From Moorella glycerini (GTDB lineage Bacteria; Bacillota; DSM-521; Neomoorellales; Neomoorellaceae), in contig NZ_CP046244.1 of the NCBI RefSeq assembly GCF_009735625.1, positions 1 through 64,000 on the forward strand: 64,000 bases of DNA, given 5' to 3'. The notes beneath the pieces were generated by a model. That model was given only the letters and a program-made list of their open reading frames with translations, did no database searches and had not been told where the DNA came from. Shown here piece by piece: positions 43,099-54,451 of the stretch (its first letter is position 1; the number at the start of each line of letters is the position of its first letter). A program made the translations under genes and the position numbers.

Positions 43099-44562
43099 TT
43101 AGGCTACCGTCGGCGGGGTTATGCCGTGGAAGAAGAGCCAGGAAATAATCAGGCCGATCCAGATGATGAAGCCGAACAGGCAGACAACATAGACGACAGC
43201 CAATCTGCCCATGCCTTCTTCCCAGAGCTTTTTAAAGTTGGACATTAAACCGATGGTGAAGAAGGTCAGGGCAAAGAAGATGCCCCGGAAAGTGCCCGCC
43301 TGGCCAATGCCTGCATTTAATAGTTTTAATGTATCCTTGCCTACAACTTTACCAATCAATATAACGAGGATAAACAGGGCAGCGTAACCGAGAACGAATT
43401 TCGGGAACCGCAGCCAGATATCCCCGGTGTTAACTTTTTCACCTTCACGCCGGTCGATCTTCCAGGACCAGATAATGGCCAGGATAAAGGCCCAGATGGC
43501 AATGAAAATGTCGATGAAGACCTTGACGGTCGTGGTCGCCATAAGCATCCAGCCTTCCTGCCACTTTACGCCCAGGGCGCTGATGGCCTTGCTCCTGATC
43601 AGGGCATCGACCATAGCCCCACTCGCAGCCGCGGCGCCGTCGGTCTTGACGGCCAGACCCATCCAGGCACCGGCCACCATGGGTTCCTTGTAGAGCCAGG
43701 CCTGGGCGGCAAAGGGCAGGATAATCAGCTCCACGACGGCAAAGATAACGACCAGGGATGAAACAATAATAGGGATCACCGGGCGGGCCTTGATGGCGCC
43801 ACCGGTGGCAATGGCCGCGGAAACACCGCAGATGGAAATACCCGAGGCCAGGGGTGCGGCCCATTCGGGGGTGAATTTAAAGTACTTGCGGGCAATGAAG
43901 TAGACCAGGGGCCAGTAGATCAAATAGGCTTCGATAATGGCGCAGAGTCCCCGGAAAACTACCTGGGCAGTTAAACCGGTAGAATGGAGGGCATTAAGGC
44001 CAATCTGACCCCCCAGGATAACTATAGCTGTCTTCACAAACCACTCGGGTTTTGTTGCTTCTTGAAGATAACGGGTAAGTCCTGGGAAAAAATTACCAAT
44101 AATTAAACCTACGATCAAAGCAATAATAAAGCCCGATTCACCAGTCATACGTAACGACCAGGGAAGCTTTAATTTTGCCAGCTGGTCCGGTGTAGCGGCA
44201 ATATAAGCATAGTTACCGATCATCCAGCAGATATAAGTAATGAAGAAGATAATGGTAAACCCGCTGATGAAACGGCGGACATTGCCACCCATGGAAGCTA
44301 CGCCAATACTCAGGACTACCGTCAAGAATATATACGTAAGAATTAGCGAAACAATACCGGGTAGGCCCTTGTAGACATCCGACACCGGCGAGAGGGCCTT
44401 GGAAAGATCGAGCCACATATTCGTTTTAACCGCCCAGCCGATCAGGTCGGCACCGGTTATCTTCAGAAAACCGAGGAAAAAGATAAATAATCCGATCCAT
44501 AATGCCCACCAGTCTTCACTCTTAAGCAGTGACGAGCGGGCTCCTTTGGCTTCCTGGGCCAT
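43099..44562 (-). CDS. YeiH/UPF0324-type putative sulfate exporter family transporter
   Basis: A 487-residue membrane protein with about 12-13 helices. Core family segments are VKTAIVILGGQIGLNALHST, ASGISICGVSAAIATGGAIK and AWMGLAVKTDGAAAASGAMV. The N-terminal 110 residues add three helices before the core domain, longer than the usual YeiH (about 350). Annotated widely as a putative sulfate exporter, with little experimental support. Beside the sulfur operons it could move sulfite, sulfate or another anion. A ribosome site GGGGGG lies upstream of the ATG. The small 45-residue gene follows. Confidence 0.82.
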   Translation of the reverse strand: MAQEAKGARSSLLKSEDWWALWIGLFIFFLGFLKITGADLIGWAVKTNMWLDLSKALSPVSDVYKGLPGIVSLILTYIFLTVVLSIGVASMGGNVRRFISGFTIIFFITYICWMIGNYAYIAATPDQLAKLKLPWSLRMTGESGFIIALIVGLIIGNFFPGLTRYLQEATKPEWFVKTAIVILGGQIGLNALHSTGLTAQVVFRGLCAIIEAYLIYWPLVYFIARKYFKFTPEWAAPLASGISICGVSAAIATGGAIKARPVIPIIVSSLVVIFAVVELIILPFAAQAWLYKEPMVAGAWMGLAVKTDGAAAASGAMVDALIRSKAISALGVKWQEGWMLMATTTVKVFIDIFIAIWAFILAIIWSWKIDRREGEKVNTGDIWLRFPKFVLGYAALFILVILIGKVVGKDTLKLLNAGIGQAGTFRGIFFALTFFTIGLMSNFKKLWEEGMGRLAVVYVVCLFGFIIWIGLIISWLFFHGITPPTVA

Positions 44563-44983
44563 TTTGTTCCCCCCTAAAAACTATTTACTTTAATTCTGTT
44601 GGTAATAATCCTCCCTTGCTTTTCCCTTAGCTCCTTAACTGTATCACCACCTCCTGGCGCTCATTCTCACGTTCACTTTGTCCTCGCTTTCACCTCCTCT
44701 TCCCATGTTAGCAGGGTACCTTTTAAATTAAAAAGAGAAAAGATAAACGTTATCGCGTTAATAAATTATATTTATGCGCTCCTGGACGATATGCTTAACC
44801 TAACACTCACACCAGTTTTATTATGTTAATTATCCTTGCGCTAACATTCCCAAATCGTTAGCTATTATTAAATGTATTTCGCCATCATTAAGCATTTTCC
44901 TGCTGGGAGGAAAAATTTTTTAGCTAAAAAATAAAAAGGGCACCCTCCAATCCGAATGCCCCAATAATAGCGAACGGTCGCTA
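44563..44983. other. AT-rich intergenic region upstream of the YeiH-family gene
   Basis: About 420 bases with no gene. It holds a diverged copy of the recurrent element (TTTTCCTGCTGGGAGG, then AAAAATTTTTT, near 44894-44921) and the rex terminator. The 250 bases nearest the transporter gene are AT-rich and probably contain its promoter; no clear -35/-10 pair was picked. Confidence 0.55.
44938..44962 (-). terminator. intrinsic terminator after rex
   Basis: On the minus strand GGGGCA pairs with TGCCC across a loop, followed by TTTTTATTTTTT. It begins 22 bases past the rex stop. Confidence 0.75.
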
Positions 44984-45634
44984 CTATTCCCCCCAGGAGA
45001 TATTGCCGTCGTTACTGAGGTAATAGGCCAGGCGCTGGAGGTCGAGGTTGTAATCGGCGTTATAGACCAGGACATCTTCCGGCACGCTTAAGGTGATAGG
45101 CGCGTAGCTTAAGATACCTTTAATGCCGCATTTAACCAGTTCATGGGCCACCTTCTGCGCTTCTTCCGCCGGCACGGCCAGCATGGCGATTTTAATATCC
45201 TTCTCTTTCACAAAAGCAGGCATTTCCTCCATGGGGCTGACCCGTTGCCCACCAACCATGAGTCCGAATTTTTCCGGGTCCCGGTCAAAGACGCCCACCA
45301 GGTGAAAATGCCGGCCATATTTCCGGTTGTGCTCAGCCAGGGCCATACCCAGTTTACCGGCGCCGACCAGGATAAAGGGCCACTCCTTGTCCAGGCCCAG
45401 GATACGGCCAATGGCCTCTTTAAGGTAGGTTACGTTATAACCCACGCCGCGTTTACCCAGCTCACCAAACCAGGCCAGGTCTTTACGGATTACCGAAGGG
45501 TCGACCCCGACCCTGACCCCGAGGACCTGGGAGGAAATTTCTTCGATCCCGTGTTCTTCTATTAAATTGAGGCAACGGTAATAAAGAGGTAAGCGGTCAA
45601 TAGTTGAACGGGGTATTTTAATCCGAAAAGGCAT
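44984..45634 (-). CDS. rex: redox-sensing transcriptional repressor Rex
   Basis: A 216-residue NADH/NAD+-sensing repressor. The N-terminal winged helix (VLGVRVGVDPSVIRKDLAWF, GELGKRGVGYNV) is followed by the Rossmann fold (FILVGAGKLGMAL) and the domain-swap tail. Rex normally represses anaerobic and fermentation genes when NADH is low. It stands alone. TTGTTAA half-sites occur in the promoter region of this gene and elsewhere in the window, but no full match to its usual operator was seen. Confidence 0.95.
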   Translation of the reverse strand: MPFRIKIPRSTIDRLPLYYRCLNLIEEHGIEEISSQVLGVRVGVDPSVIRKDLAWFGELGKRGVGYNVTYLKEAIGRILGLDKEWPFILVGAGKLGMALAEHNRKYGRHFHLVGVFDRDPEKFGLMVGGQRVSPMEEMPAFVKEKDIKIAMLAVPAEEAQKVAHELVKCGIKGILSYAPITLSVPEDVLVYNADYNLDLQRLAYYLSNDGNISWGE

Positions 45635-45708
45635 TAATGCTCTCCCTCGCTTTTACTTATTCCGGCTTTAATTATAACAAAAACTAAAGGAAAAATCATT
45701 TGTTAAAT

Positions 45709-46764
45709 TTAATTACCGTTCCCGGCCTGGTAGCGGGCCAGCGCCCGGTTGTGTTCGGCCAGGGTACGGCTAAAATAATGTGTTCCATCAGGTTTGGCGA
45801 CAAAATAGAGGTAATCAGTTGCAGCCGGCTTTAAGGCCGCGAGGAGCGAGGCCCGGCCCGGGCTGGCAATGGGACCGGGCGGCAGGCCGTTGACCCGGTA
45901 AGTATTATACGGGGAATCAATCTGCAGGTCCTGGTAGGATAAGACGGGCTTGGGCGCGGGCAATAAATATTCCACCGTGGCGCAGGATTCCAGGCGCATG
46001 CCCTTTTTCAGGCGGTTGACAAAGACGCCGGCAATCAGGGGGCGTTCTGCATCAAGCTTGGCTTCCCGTTCGACTATGGAAGCCAGGGTAACGATTTGGC
46101 GGGTATTTAACTCCAGGCCCGGGTCTTTCTCCCGGCTGATTTCCTGGTAAACCTGGTTAAAGCGCTTGAGCATCATCAGGATAATCTCCTCCGCCGGCGT
46201 CCCCCTGGCCACCCGGTAGGTGTCGGGAAACAGAAAGCCCTGGACGTGTTCCGGACCGGAAGGCAGGCCCTGCAAAAAATCAAAGGGATAATCCCGGGCT
46301 GCAGCCCGGAGGAAATCCTCCTCCTGGATCACGCCCTTCTGCTGGAGCAGGGCGGCTATCTGGCGCACAGTATAGCCTTCGGGAATGGTAAATTCAATCT
46401 CATGGACCTTGCCCGCCGCCAGCAGGCCGATGATCTCCCGTAGGGAAAGGCCAGGGGAGATTAAATAATGGCCGGGCTTTAGCTGCCTGTCCAGGCCTGT
46501 AACCATGGTCACCAGCCGGAAGGCCAGGGGACTCTTGATTATCCCCTGGCTGGTAAGACTACTGGCGATGACGGCGGAACTTGATCCCGGCGCAATGGTT
46601 ACCTCTACGGCCGGGGCACCGGGCTTCGCCGGGGCCAGCAGGGTCAGGAAAAAATACCCGCTCCCGCCCACGGTCAGAATAATTATTGCCAGGAACAATA
46701 TTAACCGGCGATGCCAGGGCCGCCCGCAAGCTAGATTATAACTTGGTTCCAGCTCTTCCCCCAT
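45709..46764 (-). CDS. mltG: endolytic transglycosylase MltG (YceG family)
   Basis: A 351-residue protein with one N-terminal membrane helix (LFLAIIILTVGGSGYFFLTL). The MltG fold follows (LSLREIIGLLAAGKVHEIEF, LASIVEREAKLDAERPLIAG, with catalytic Glu). It ends with SPYNTYRVNGLPPGPIASPG and NGNH-like HYFSRTLAEHNRALARYQ. It cleaves nascent glycan strands at the membrane. It ends the alaS-ireB-ruvX-vanW-mltG block. Confidence 0.93.
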   Translation of the reverse strand: MGEELEPSYNLACGRPWHRRLILFLAIIILTVGGSGYFFLTLLAPAKPGAPAVEVTIAPGSSSAVIASSLTSQGIIKSPLAFRLVTMVTGLDRQLKPGHYLISPGLSLREIIGLLAAGKVHEIEFTIPEGYTVRQIAALLQQKGVIQEEDFLRAAARDYPFDFLQGLPSGPEHVQGFLFPDTYRVARGTPAEEIILMMLKRFNQVYQEISREKDPGLELNTRQIVTLASIVEREAKLDAERPLIAGVFVNRLKKGMRLESCATVEYLLPAPKPVLSYQDLQIDSPYNTYRVNGLPPGPIASPGRASLLAALKPAATDYLYFVAKPDGTHYFSRTLAEHNRALARYQAGNGN

Positions 46765-46805
46765 AATCCTATGTTTTCTCTCCCGGATTATTTTTTTTCA
46801 TTATA

Positions 46806-48140
46806 TCAGGACCCGGGGGAAGGTACAACCTTTTCCGCAGGTTGACCCCGGCGGACGACCCGGGGTAGAGGCGGGTATAAATCCTGGGAAACAACCTCTT
46901 GCCGTCCTTCTTTTCCCTGCCGGTGGATAATCCTGATAACCCTGGTGCGGAAACCCGGTTTTCCCTCCTGTTTAACTTCCACCCTTTCAGGAGGCCAGTA
47001 GGGTACCACTTCCACTTCTTCCGGCGGGGGGATCTTTTCAATTACCTGGCTCACCACCTCAGCGGCGGGGGCTTCCCCGGCGGCATAAAAGGTCATTGCC
47101 AGCTTATCACTATCCACCCCGGCCTTTAACCAGTACCAGAAGGGAGTATCGTTGCGGATTTTAAGATCAATCAGGCCATAGGCTACGGTGGCATCCCGGC
47201 CCGGCGGCACATAACCTATGGCCAGGCCATGGGGCTGGCGCTCGACAATGGTTAATCCGGCAGCCAGGGCGGCATTATAAAGGGTTGACGACACCTGGCA
47301 GACACCGCCGCCAATGCCGGGTACAAAGTTACGATCTTCGATAACCAGGGCTTCCCGGTAGCCACGCTCTATGGTCCGCGGCCCTACCACCTGGTTAAAG
47401 GAGAACTCGCCCCCCGGCGGTAACCAGGTACCATCCAGGGTGCGGGTCGCCAGCCGGATGTTGTGGGTACGGTCGGTATCAGCCGGATTAAAAAAGGTGG
47501 TAAAGGTCCCGGCTGGTTTTTCAATTTTCCGGGCTGCCAGGGCGGCGGAAGTCAAACGTGGTTCAAGGCGGTTCAAGGGGATGTCGATTACCTGCCCCGG
47601 GGATGAATCTGCCAGGCGGGCCAGCAAGCTCTCAGTATCCACCTGCCAGCCGTCCTGGGACGGGATTAAGTAGGGTTGACCGTTATTGTCTATTTCCAGG
47701 CGCGCATCTACTGGCTCTTTCAAGATATCGCCGCCCAGGTGTTTTAATTCTGCCTGGAGGCGGTCTTGATCCCACTGATATACCAGATCCAGCCGGCGCC
47801 TTTGAGATGCGAAGACAGACAGGCGTTGCTGCAAATTCCCGGCCCGGCCCAGGGCCCAGGCCCGGGACAGGGTAGCCTCAATATCAATTTTCATACCCAG
47901 GGCCCGGGGAGAGGTTGTCATTAATCTGTCATCCAGGCGCAATTTGATTTCCCGGTCCAGGATTGCCATGGCCAGTTCCATTATTTTTGACCTGGCAGCA
48001 GCCGGCGGCAGCCCTCCGACCGGCCAGCCGGCAATGGTTACTCCCGGGAAAATGCGGCCGGAAAAATAAATTCCCATTACGGCCAGGCCGGCCACTCCCA
48101 GCATAAAAATTAGAAATGCTGCCAGTTTCCACCTGACCAT
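46806..48140 (-). CDS. VanW family protein with peptidoglycan-binding-like domain
   Basis: About 444 residues from ATG 48140; an upstream TTG at 48158 is also possible. It has an N-terminal membrane helix (FLIFMLGVAGLAVMGIYFSG), a PG_binding_4-like region at about 40-190, and the VanW domain (TWLPPGGEFSFNQVVGPRTI, GIGGGVCQVSSTLYNAALAA). A G5-like or polar C-terminal tail follows (VVSQVIEKIPPPEEVEVVPY). It should face outside the membrane. The VanW function is unknown; the name comes from a glycopeptide resistance cluster and implies no resistance here. Confidence 0.9.
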   Translation of the reverse strand: MVRWKLAAFLIFMLGVAGLAVMGIYFSGRIFPGVTIAGWPVGGLPPAAARSKIMELAMAILDREIKLRLDDRLMTTSPRALGMKIDIEATLSRAWALGRAGNLQQRLSVFASQRRRLDLVYQWDQDRLQAELKHLGGDILKEPVDARLEIDNNGQPYLIPSQDGWQVDTESLLARLADSSPGQVIDIPLNRLEPRLTSAALAARKIEKPAGTFTTFFNPADTDRTHNIRLATRTLDGTWLPPGGEFSFNQVVGPRTIERGYREALVIEDRNFVPGIGGGVCQVSSTLYNAALAAGLTIVERQPHGLAIGYVPPGRDATVAYGLIDLKIRNDTPFWYWLKAGVDSDKLAMTFYAAGEAPAAEVVSQVIEKIPPPEEVEVVPYWPPERVEVKQEGKPGFRTRVIRIIHRQGKEGRQEVVSQDLYPPLPRVVRRGQPAEKVVPSPGS

Positions 48141-48216
48141 GGGCCCACTTCCCGCCAAACTCTTTTAAAACATAATATGCCCCCTCCGAGCTGGAGATAC
48201 AAAGTAAATTTAAGGC

Positions 48217-48245
48217 AAAGCCCGCCAGTTTAACTGGCGGGCTTT
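48217..48245. terminator. intrinsic terminator between DUF1292 and VanW genes
   Basis: AAAGCCCGCCAGTT pairs perfectly with AACTGGCGGGCTTT, followed by TTCC on the plus strand. It lies 7 bases past the DUF1292 stop, so it can close the alaS operon on the minus strand. Confidence 0.8.
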
Positions 48246-48252
48246 TTCCTCT

Positions 48253-48531
48253 TCACTCTTCCTCTTCCTCTTCTTCACCCAGGGCGTCTTCCCAGGCCTG
48301 GGCCACCCTTTGCCATTCGTCTTCATCCTCAATCTCATAGAGGATCTCGTTGCCATCGTCATCCAGGCCAATCTTTAAAACAATGGCTTCACCTGCGCCG
48401 GTATCGCCGCTTGCCACTGGTAACAGGATGGCATACTCATCATCTTCGACATTGAGGATATCTACGACTACAAACTCATGCTCCTGCCCTTCATCATCTG
48501 TCAGGACGACGGTGTTTTCCTGGTCGGCCAT
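48253..48531 (-). CDS. DUF1292 (YrzB-like) acidic protein
   Basis: A 92-residue, very acidic protein (TDDEGQEHEFVVVDILNVED, DDEYAILLPV, then EIEDEDEWQRVAQAWEDAL, ending in EEEEEEE). This is the DUF1292/YrzB family, which follows ruvX in many Firmicutes. Function unknown. Confidence 0.9.
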   Translation of the reverse strand: MADQENTVVLTDDEGQEHEFVVVDILNVEDDEYAILLPVASGDTGAGEAIVLKIGLDDDGNEILYEIEDEDEWQRVAQAWEDALGEEEEEEE

Positions 48532-48561
48532 GTCCTCACTCCTTTTTCCAGGATAGGCCTA

Positions 48562-48984
48562 TCATACCCCATTTTGCCCCCGCCGGTCAAGGTATCCCTG
48601 TAAAATTATACTGGCCGCTACCTGGTCGACAACGGCCCGCCGCCGGCGGCGGGAAAGATCGGCCTCCAGGAGGATTTTATCGGCCGCTACGGTAGTGAGG
48701 CGTTCGTCATAAAGGTGCACCGGCAGGCCCAGATCCGCCTCTAGCCTGGCGGCAAAGGCGCGGGCTTCTCCAGCCCGGGGCCCGAAGGTACCGTTCATAT
48801 TGCGGGGGAGCCCGACCACCACCTCTTCGACACCGTACCTGGCAACTAATTGCTTCAGGGTCTCCACATCGGCAGCCGTACTTTTCCGACGAATGGTGGT
48901 CACGCCTTGGGCCGTCCAGCCTAAAGGATCGCTAACGGCTACGCCAATGGTTTTGCTGCCGACATCCAGTCCCATAATGCGCAA
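48562..48984 (-). CDS. ruvX: Holliday junction resolvase-like RuvX (YqgF)
   Basis: A 140-residue RNase H-fold nuclease. It starts MRIMGLDVGSKTIGVAVSDP, with the catalytic Asp6, and has VVGLPRNMNGTFGPRAGEAR and YDERLTT. Proposed to process Holliday junctions or 16S rRNA precursors. It lies within the conserved block alaS-ireB-ruvX-DUF1292, here with two extra genes inserted between ireB and ruvX. Confidence 0.93.
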   Translation of the reverse strand: MRIMGLDVGSKTIGVAVSDPLGWTAQGVTTIRRKSTAADVETLKQLVARYGVEEVVVGLPRNMNGTFGPRAGEARAFAARLEADLGLPVHLYDERLTTVAADKILLEADLSRRRRRAVVDQVAASIILQGYLDRRGQNGV

Positions 48985-48985
48985 T

Positions 48986-49933
48986 TCAAATCACCTTAAG
49001 GCAAAAATCGCGGCAGGCGCCGGCGCAATAACCGCAGAGGATGCACTTATCCGGTTCGACTACCACCCGCCCGCCTGCCAGTTCCAGGGCTCCCTGGGGA
49101 CAGCGCTTGACGCAGGACCCGCAACCCCGGCACCAATCTTCCACCAGGAGCCGGCGCCCCCGCCCCTGGACCTCCACCAGCAATTCCGCCGCCGGTTCCC
49201 GGCCGCTAATCCAGGCGACATTCACCTCTACCTCGGCCAGGGACTGCATGCCCACGGCTACGGCATCAATGACCGGGGTGGCCAGGACAAACTCCAGGGC
49301 CTGCCGCGCTTGTGATACCAGGTGGCCGCCACCCAGGGCCTTCATGGCATAGATCCCCTTGCCGTTAGTATGGGCCAGGGTAATGGCAGCCAGCATCTCC
49401 TCCCTGCTGCCGTCCAGTATCCCCAGCCCCGCCTGGTTGTACAGGGGATGGATAATGTCCACCTCCGGCATCATGGCTGCCGCCCGTACCGCTGCTACCG
49501 CATGGGAAGAGATACCCACGGCCCGCACCAGGCCGCGTTCTTTGGCTTCCAGGAGGTACTCCAGGGCCGGCCGGTGGCCGGCCAGGGTCAGGGCCGTTTC
49601 CTGCTCGTGGAGTAAAAAGATATCAATAACTTCCCGGTCCAGCTCCCGCCGGGCCTCTTCTAAGCTCCGGGCCATACCTGCTGCCGTGTAGTCGTAGGAC
49701 TTGGTGGCCACGACCACCGGTTCCTGCCAGCCCTGCAGGGCGGCCTTGATATAAGGATAATTGGCGTAACACTGAGCTGTGTCGATAAAGTTGACGCCCA
49801 GCTCCAGGGCACGGCGAATGAGGCTGGCCCCGGTAGCAATACTCAGGCCCGCCTGGAGCGGGCCTATGGTTAAAGAGCCAAAGCACAGGCGGGATACCCT
49901 GATCCCGCTGGCTCCCAGGGTGGTATAAAACAT
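48986..49933 (-). CDS. aldo/keto reductase with C-terminal 2[4Fe-4S] ferredoxin domain
   Basis: A 315-residue protein. Residues 1-260 are an AKR barrel (SRLCFGSLTIGPL, GVNFIDTAQCYANYPYIKAA, FLLHEQETALTL). The C-terminal 55 residues hold CRGCGSCVKRCPQGAL and CILCGYCAGACRDFC, two 4Fe-4S sites. It may link ferredoxin with a carbonyl reduction, but the substrate is unknown. Its gene ends one base from the ruvX start region, so they are likely co-transcribed. Confidence 0.9.
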   Translation of the reverse strand: MFYTTLGASGIRVSRLCFGSLTIGPLQAGLSIATGASLIRRALELGVNFIDTAQCYANYPYIKAALQGWQEPVVVATKSYDYTAAGMARSLEEARRELDREVIDIFLLHEQETALTLAGHRPALEYLLEAKERGLVRAVGISSHAVAAVRAAAMMPEVDIIHPLYNQAGLGILDGSREEMLAAITLAHTNGKGIYAMKALGGGHLVSQARQALEFVLATPVIDAVAVGMQSLAEVEVNVAWISGREPAAELLVEVQGRGRRLLVEDWCRGCGSCVKRCPQGALELAGGRVVVEPDKCILCGYCAGACRDFCLKVI

Positions 49934-49953
49934 GGCGCTAACTTCCTGATTAT

Positions 49954-50250
49954 CTATTTCCTGATTTCGGCCAGCTTCTTCTCCCAGTAAGCCAGCTTTT
50001 CTTCGGTACGGTTCAAAATCCGTTGATCCTGGTCAGTAAAGAAACCTCCTTCGGCCTTCGCCCGGGCTTCCTCCAGGTGGGCGCGCATAGTTTGGAGGCT
50101 GCGCTGGTAAAGCTCCAGGGCATAGGCCGCCCGTTCCCGTTCATGCCCCCAGCCCCCCTGCCAGTCACGTACCGCGGCCTTCAGGAGGTCAAAAAACTTA
50201 TCGCCTTCTGTATAGAGGTTGACCGTCAACTCCACATCCGACAGGGCCAT
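49954..50250 (-). CDS. uncharacterised helical protein, 98 residues
   Basis: Not recognised. The chain is mostly helical and charged, with coiled-coil tendency in residues about 40-95 (AYALELYQRSLQTMRAHLEE, ARAKAEGGFF, NRTEEKLAYWEKKLAEIRK). No cysteine, signal or membrane segment. It lies between ireB and the aldo/keto reductase gene, 17 and 20 bases from its neighbours, so it should be part of the alaS operon. Confidence 0.75.
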   Translation of the reverse strand: MALSDVELTVNLYTEGDKFFDLLKAAVRDWQGGWGHERERAAYALELYQRSLQTMRAHLEEARAKAEGGFFTDQDQRILNRTEEKLAYWEKKLAEIRK

Positions 50251-50267
50251 GGGTATCAGCCTCCCAT

Positions 50268-50519
50268 TTAAGTTAAATAACTCTTCAGTAACTCAGCGAT
50301 GATTTCGTCCCGCTCCACCCTCCGAATCAAATTACGGGCCCCCCTATGGCTGGTAATGTAAGCCGGGTCCCCTGAAAGGAGATAACCGATTAACTGGTTT
50401 ATGGGATCGTACCCCTTTTCCTTTAAAGCTGCCTGCACTTCTGCCAGCACATCCCGGACCTTAACCTTCTCCTCTTTCTCCACTTTAAACATCATTGTTT
50501 CCTGCATGTCCCCGGACAT
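50268..50519 (-). CDS. ireB: IreB family regulatory phosphoprotein (UPF0297)
   Basis: An 83-residue protein from ATG 50519 (AAGGAG 10 bases upstream). It has the family pattern [20 protein letters not shown], then [20 protein letters not shown] and [20 protein letters not shown]. In Enterococcus IreB is phosphorylated by the IreK kinase and affects cell-wall stress. It follows alaS in most Firmicutes. Confidence 0.95.
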   Translation of the reverse strand: MSGDMQETMMFKVEKEEKVKVRDVLAEVQAALKEKGYDPINQLIGYLLSGDPAYITSHRGARNLIRRVERDEIIAELLKSYLT

Positions 50520-50554
50520 TACCTTCACACTCCTTGCGGTTTCCCGGTTCTCAC

Positions 50555-53206
<2,652 letters not shown>

Positions 53207-53226
53207 TCAACTCCTCGTCAAAACTA

Positions 53227-53261
53227 AACCTCGCCCCCGCCCCGGGGCGGTGAACGAGGTT
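53227..53261 (-). promoter_or_regulatory. leader hairpin of alaS
   Basis: In the mRNA AACCTCG pairs with CGAGGTT, with a GC-rich inner stem, followed by TAGTTTTG. It lies between the promoter and the start codon, so it may attenuate transcription. No T-box motif (AGGGTGG) was found in the short leader. Confidence 0.5.
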
Positions 53262-53282
53262 CTACCGGCTAAATTTTTCTAC

Positions 53283-53311
53283 ATTATACCTGAAGCGGCG
53301 AAGGTTGTCAA
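53283..53311 (-). promoter_or_regulatory. sigma-A promoter of alaS
   Basis: On the minus strand TTGACA (53306-53311) and TATAAT (53283-53288) are separated by 17 bases, a perfect consensus. It directs transcription into alaS and overlaps the end of the methyltransferase gene. Confidence 0.85.
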
Positions 53312-54186
53312 TGAAGGTTCACGCTCCAGAAAAGGTACCCGGCCGTCATTTCCCGGCGGGAAACGTAGCGGCCATTGACCAGGTGAGCCTGGACGTAATC
53401 GGCAATGGCCCGGCGTACCGCCGGCGTCAGTTCCAGGTGGGGATAAAAGAAAATCTCCAGTTCCTCAATAGCCTGGTCAGGCTCCAGTTCCCTGGTGCTT
53501 ACCTTCTGCTCTAGCTCCAGGGAGGGAGCATAACCCCAGGCATAAAGCAGATGGAATATATAGAGGACATCCGCCGGTATCCCCGGCATTTCCCCGCCAA
53601 TGAGCTGCTGCCACAACTCCTTACGGCCGCTGATTTCCTGGCGCACGTGGCCGGCCAGGAAACAGCCCCCCCGGGAAGCGGCAATCATTTTTCTTAAAGT
53701 GGCCGCATCCTTAATCCCCGGGCTCATGAGGGCCAGGACCAGGTCAAAGCTTCCCCGCCAGCCTTGCCTGTCCAGGTCCACCTCCTCCCAGGTCATCTGG
53801 ACCGGCTCAATATTGGTTATGCCCTCTTCTCCGGCCCGCTCCTTTAAAATGGCCAGCATCTCCTCTGCCGGGTCCAGGGCCACCACCCGCCGCGCCCGGC
53901 GAGCCAGGGGCAGGGCGTAGTTACCGGTACCGCAGCCGATATCAAGTATCTCCAGGTCCCGGTCCAAACCGCCATGGTGGCCCAGCCAGTGGAGGACCTG
54001 GGCTACCCTCTGCTTCCCCTCTTCCCCGCCGGTCTGGCGGGCAAAATGGCCGGCGCGCCGGTTCCAGTAGGAGCTGCCGTCCCGCTCCGGCCGCCGCCGG
54101 CCGTAGAGGGACTGCCGGCGCTCCTCCTGCCAGGCCCCTTCCCAGAAACCGGCCCGCTGAAATAGGGGTAACTCCGTGGTAACCAT
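53308..54186 (-). CDS. class I SAM-dependent methyltransferase
   Basis: About 292 residues. The SAM-binding motif LEILDIGCGTGNYALPLARR is followed by VVALDPAEEMLAILKERAG and the post-motif FDLVLALMSPGIKDAATLRK. The C-terminal third is helical and lacks a known domain. ATG 54186 has GAGGTG 7 bases upstream. Substrate unknown; it is upstream of alaS on the same strand but has its own position and no clear operon partner. Confidence 0.88.
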   Translation of the reverse strand: MVTTELPLFQRAGFWEGAWQEERRQSLYGRRRPERDGSSYWNRRAGHFARQTGGEEGKQRVAQVLHWLGHHGGLDRDLEILDIGCGTGNYALPLARRARRVVALDPAEEMLAILKERAGEEGITNIEPVQMTWEEVDLDRQGWRGSFDLVLALMSPGIKDAATLRKMIAASRGGCFLAGHVRQEISGRKELWQQLIGGEMPGIPADVLYIFHLLYAWGYAPSLELEQKVSTRELEPDQAIEELEIFFYPHLELTPAVRRAIADYVQAHLVNGRYVSRREMTAGYLFWSVNLH

Positions 54187-54270
54187 CAATAATCACCTCT
54201 TCTCCTATTTTATCCCTTTGGCGGTATTTTTCCAGATGGAAAGAAATTGACAGCAAATAGTTATACCCAA

Positions 54271-54369
54271 ATGGATCAGGGAAAATTTAAAGAGGACCTT
54301 GATCTCCTCGGTGACCTAATGCGAGAACACCGCCACGAATTAGCCCGGGAGAAAGGCTATGGAAGATAA
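54271..54369 (+). CDS. tiny ORF of 32 codons, doubtful
   Basis: A plus-strand frame reads MDQGKFKEDLDLLGDLMREH and ends REKGYGR. It is charged and helical, in a gap of about 260 bases between the methyltransferase and the YgeY-type gene, which lie on the minus strand. There is no convincing ribosome site. It may be the end of a degraded gene. Confidence 0.25.
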   Translation: MDQGKFKEDLDLLGDLMREHRHELAREKGYGR

Positions 54370-54451
54370 CCAGACAGGTTGAGGTTTTCTAGCCAGGTTG
54401 AAAACAAAAGCCCCTCACTTTCAGTGCAGGGGCGACTATCATGCGGAGCTT

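Noticed and set aside
44599-44829. 76-codon plus-strand ORF upstream of the YeiH-family gene
   Set aside because: AT-rich intergenic reading with no ribosome site and no domain.
46769-47041. 90-codon minus-strand ORF overlapping the VanW gene
   Set aside because: A shifted frame of the VanW C-terminal coding region; no domain and no ribosome site.
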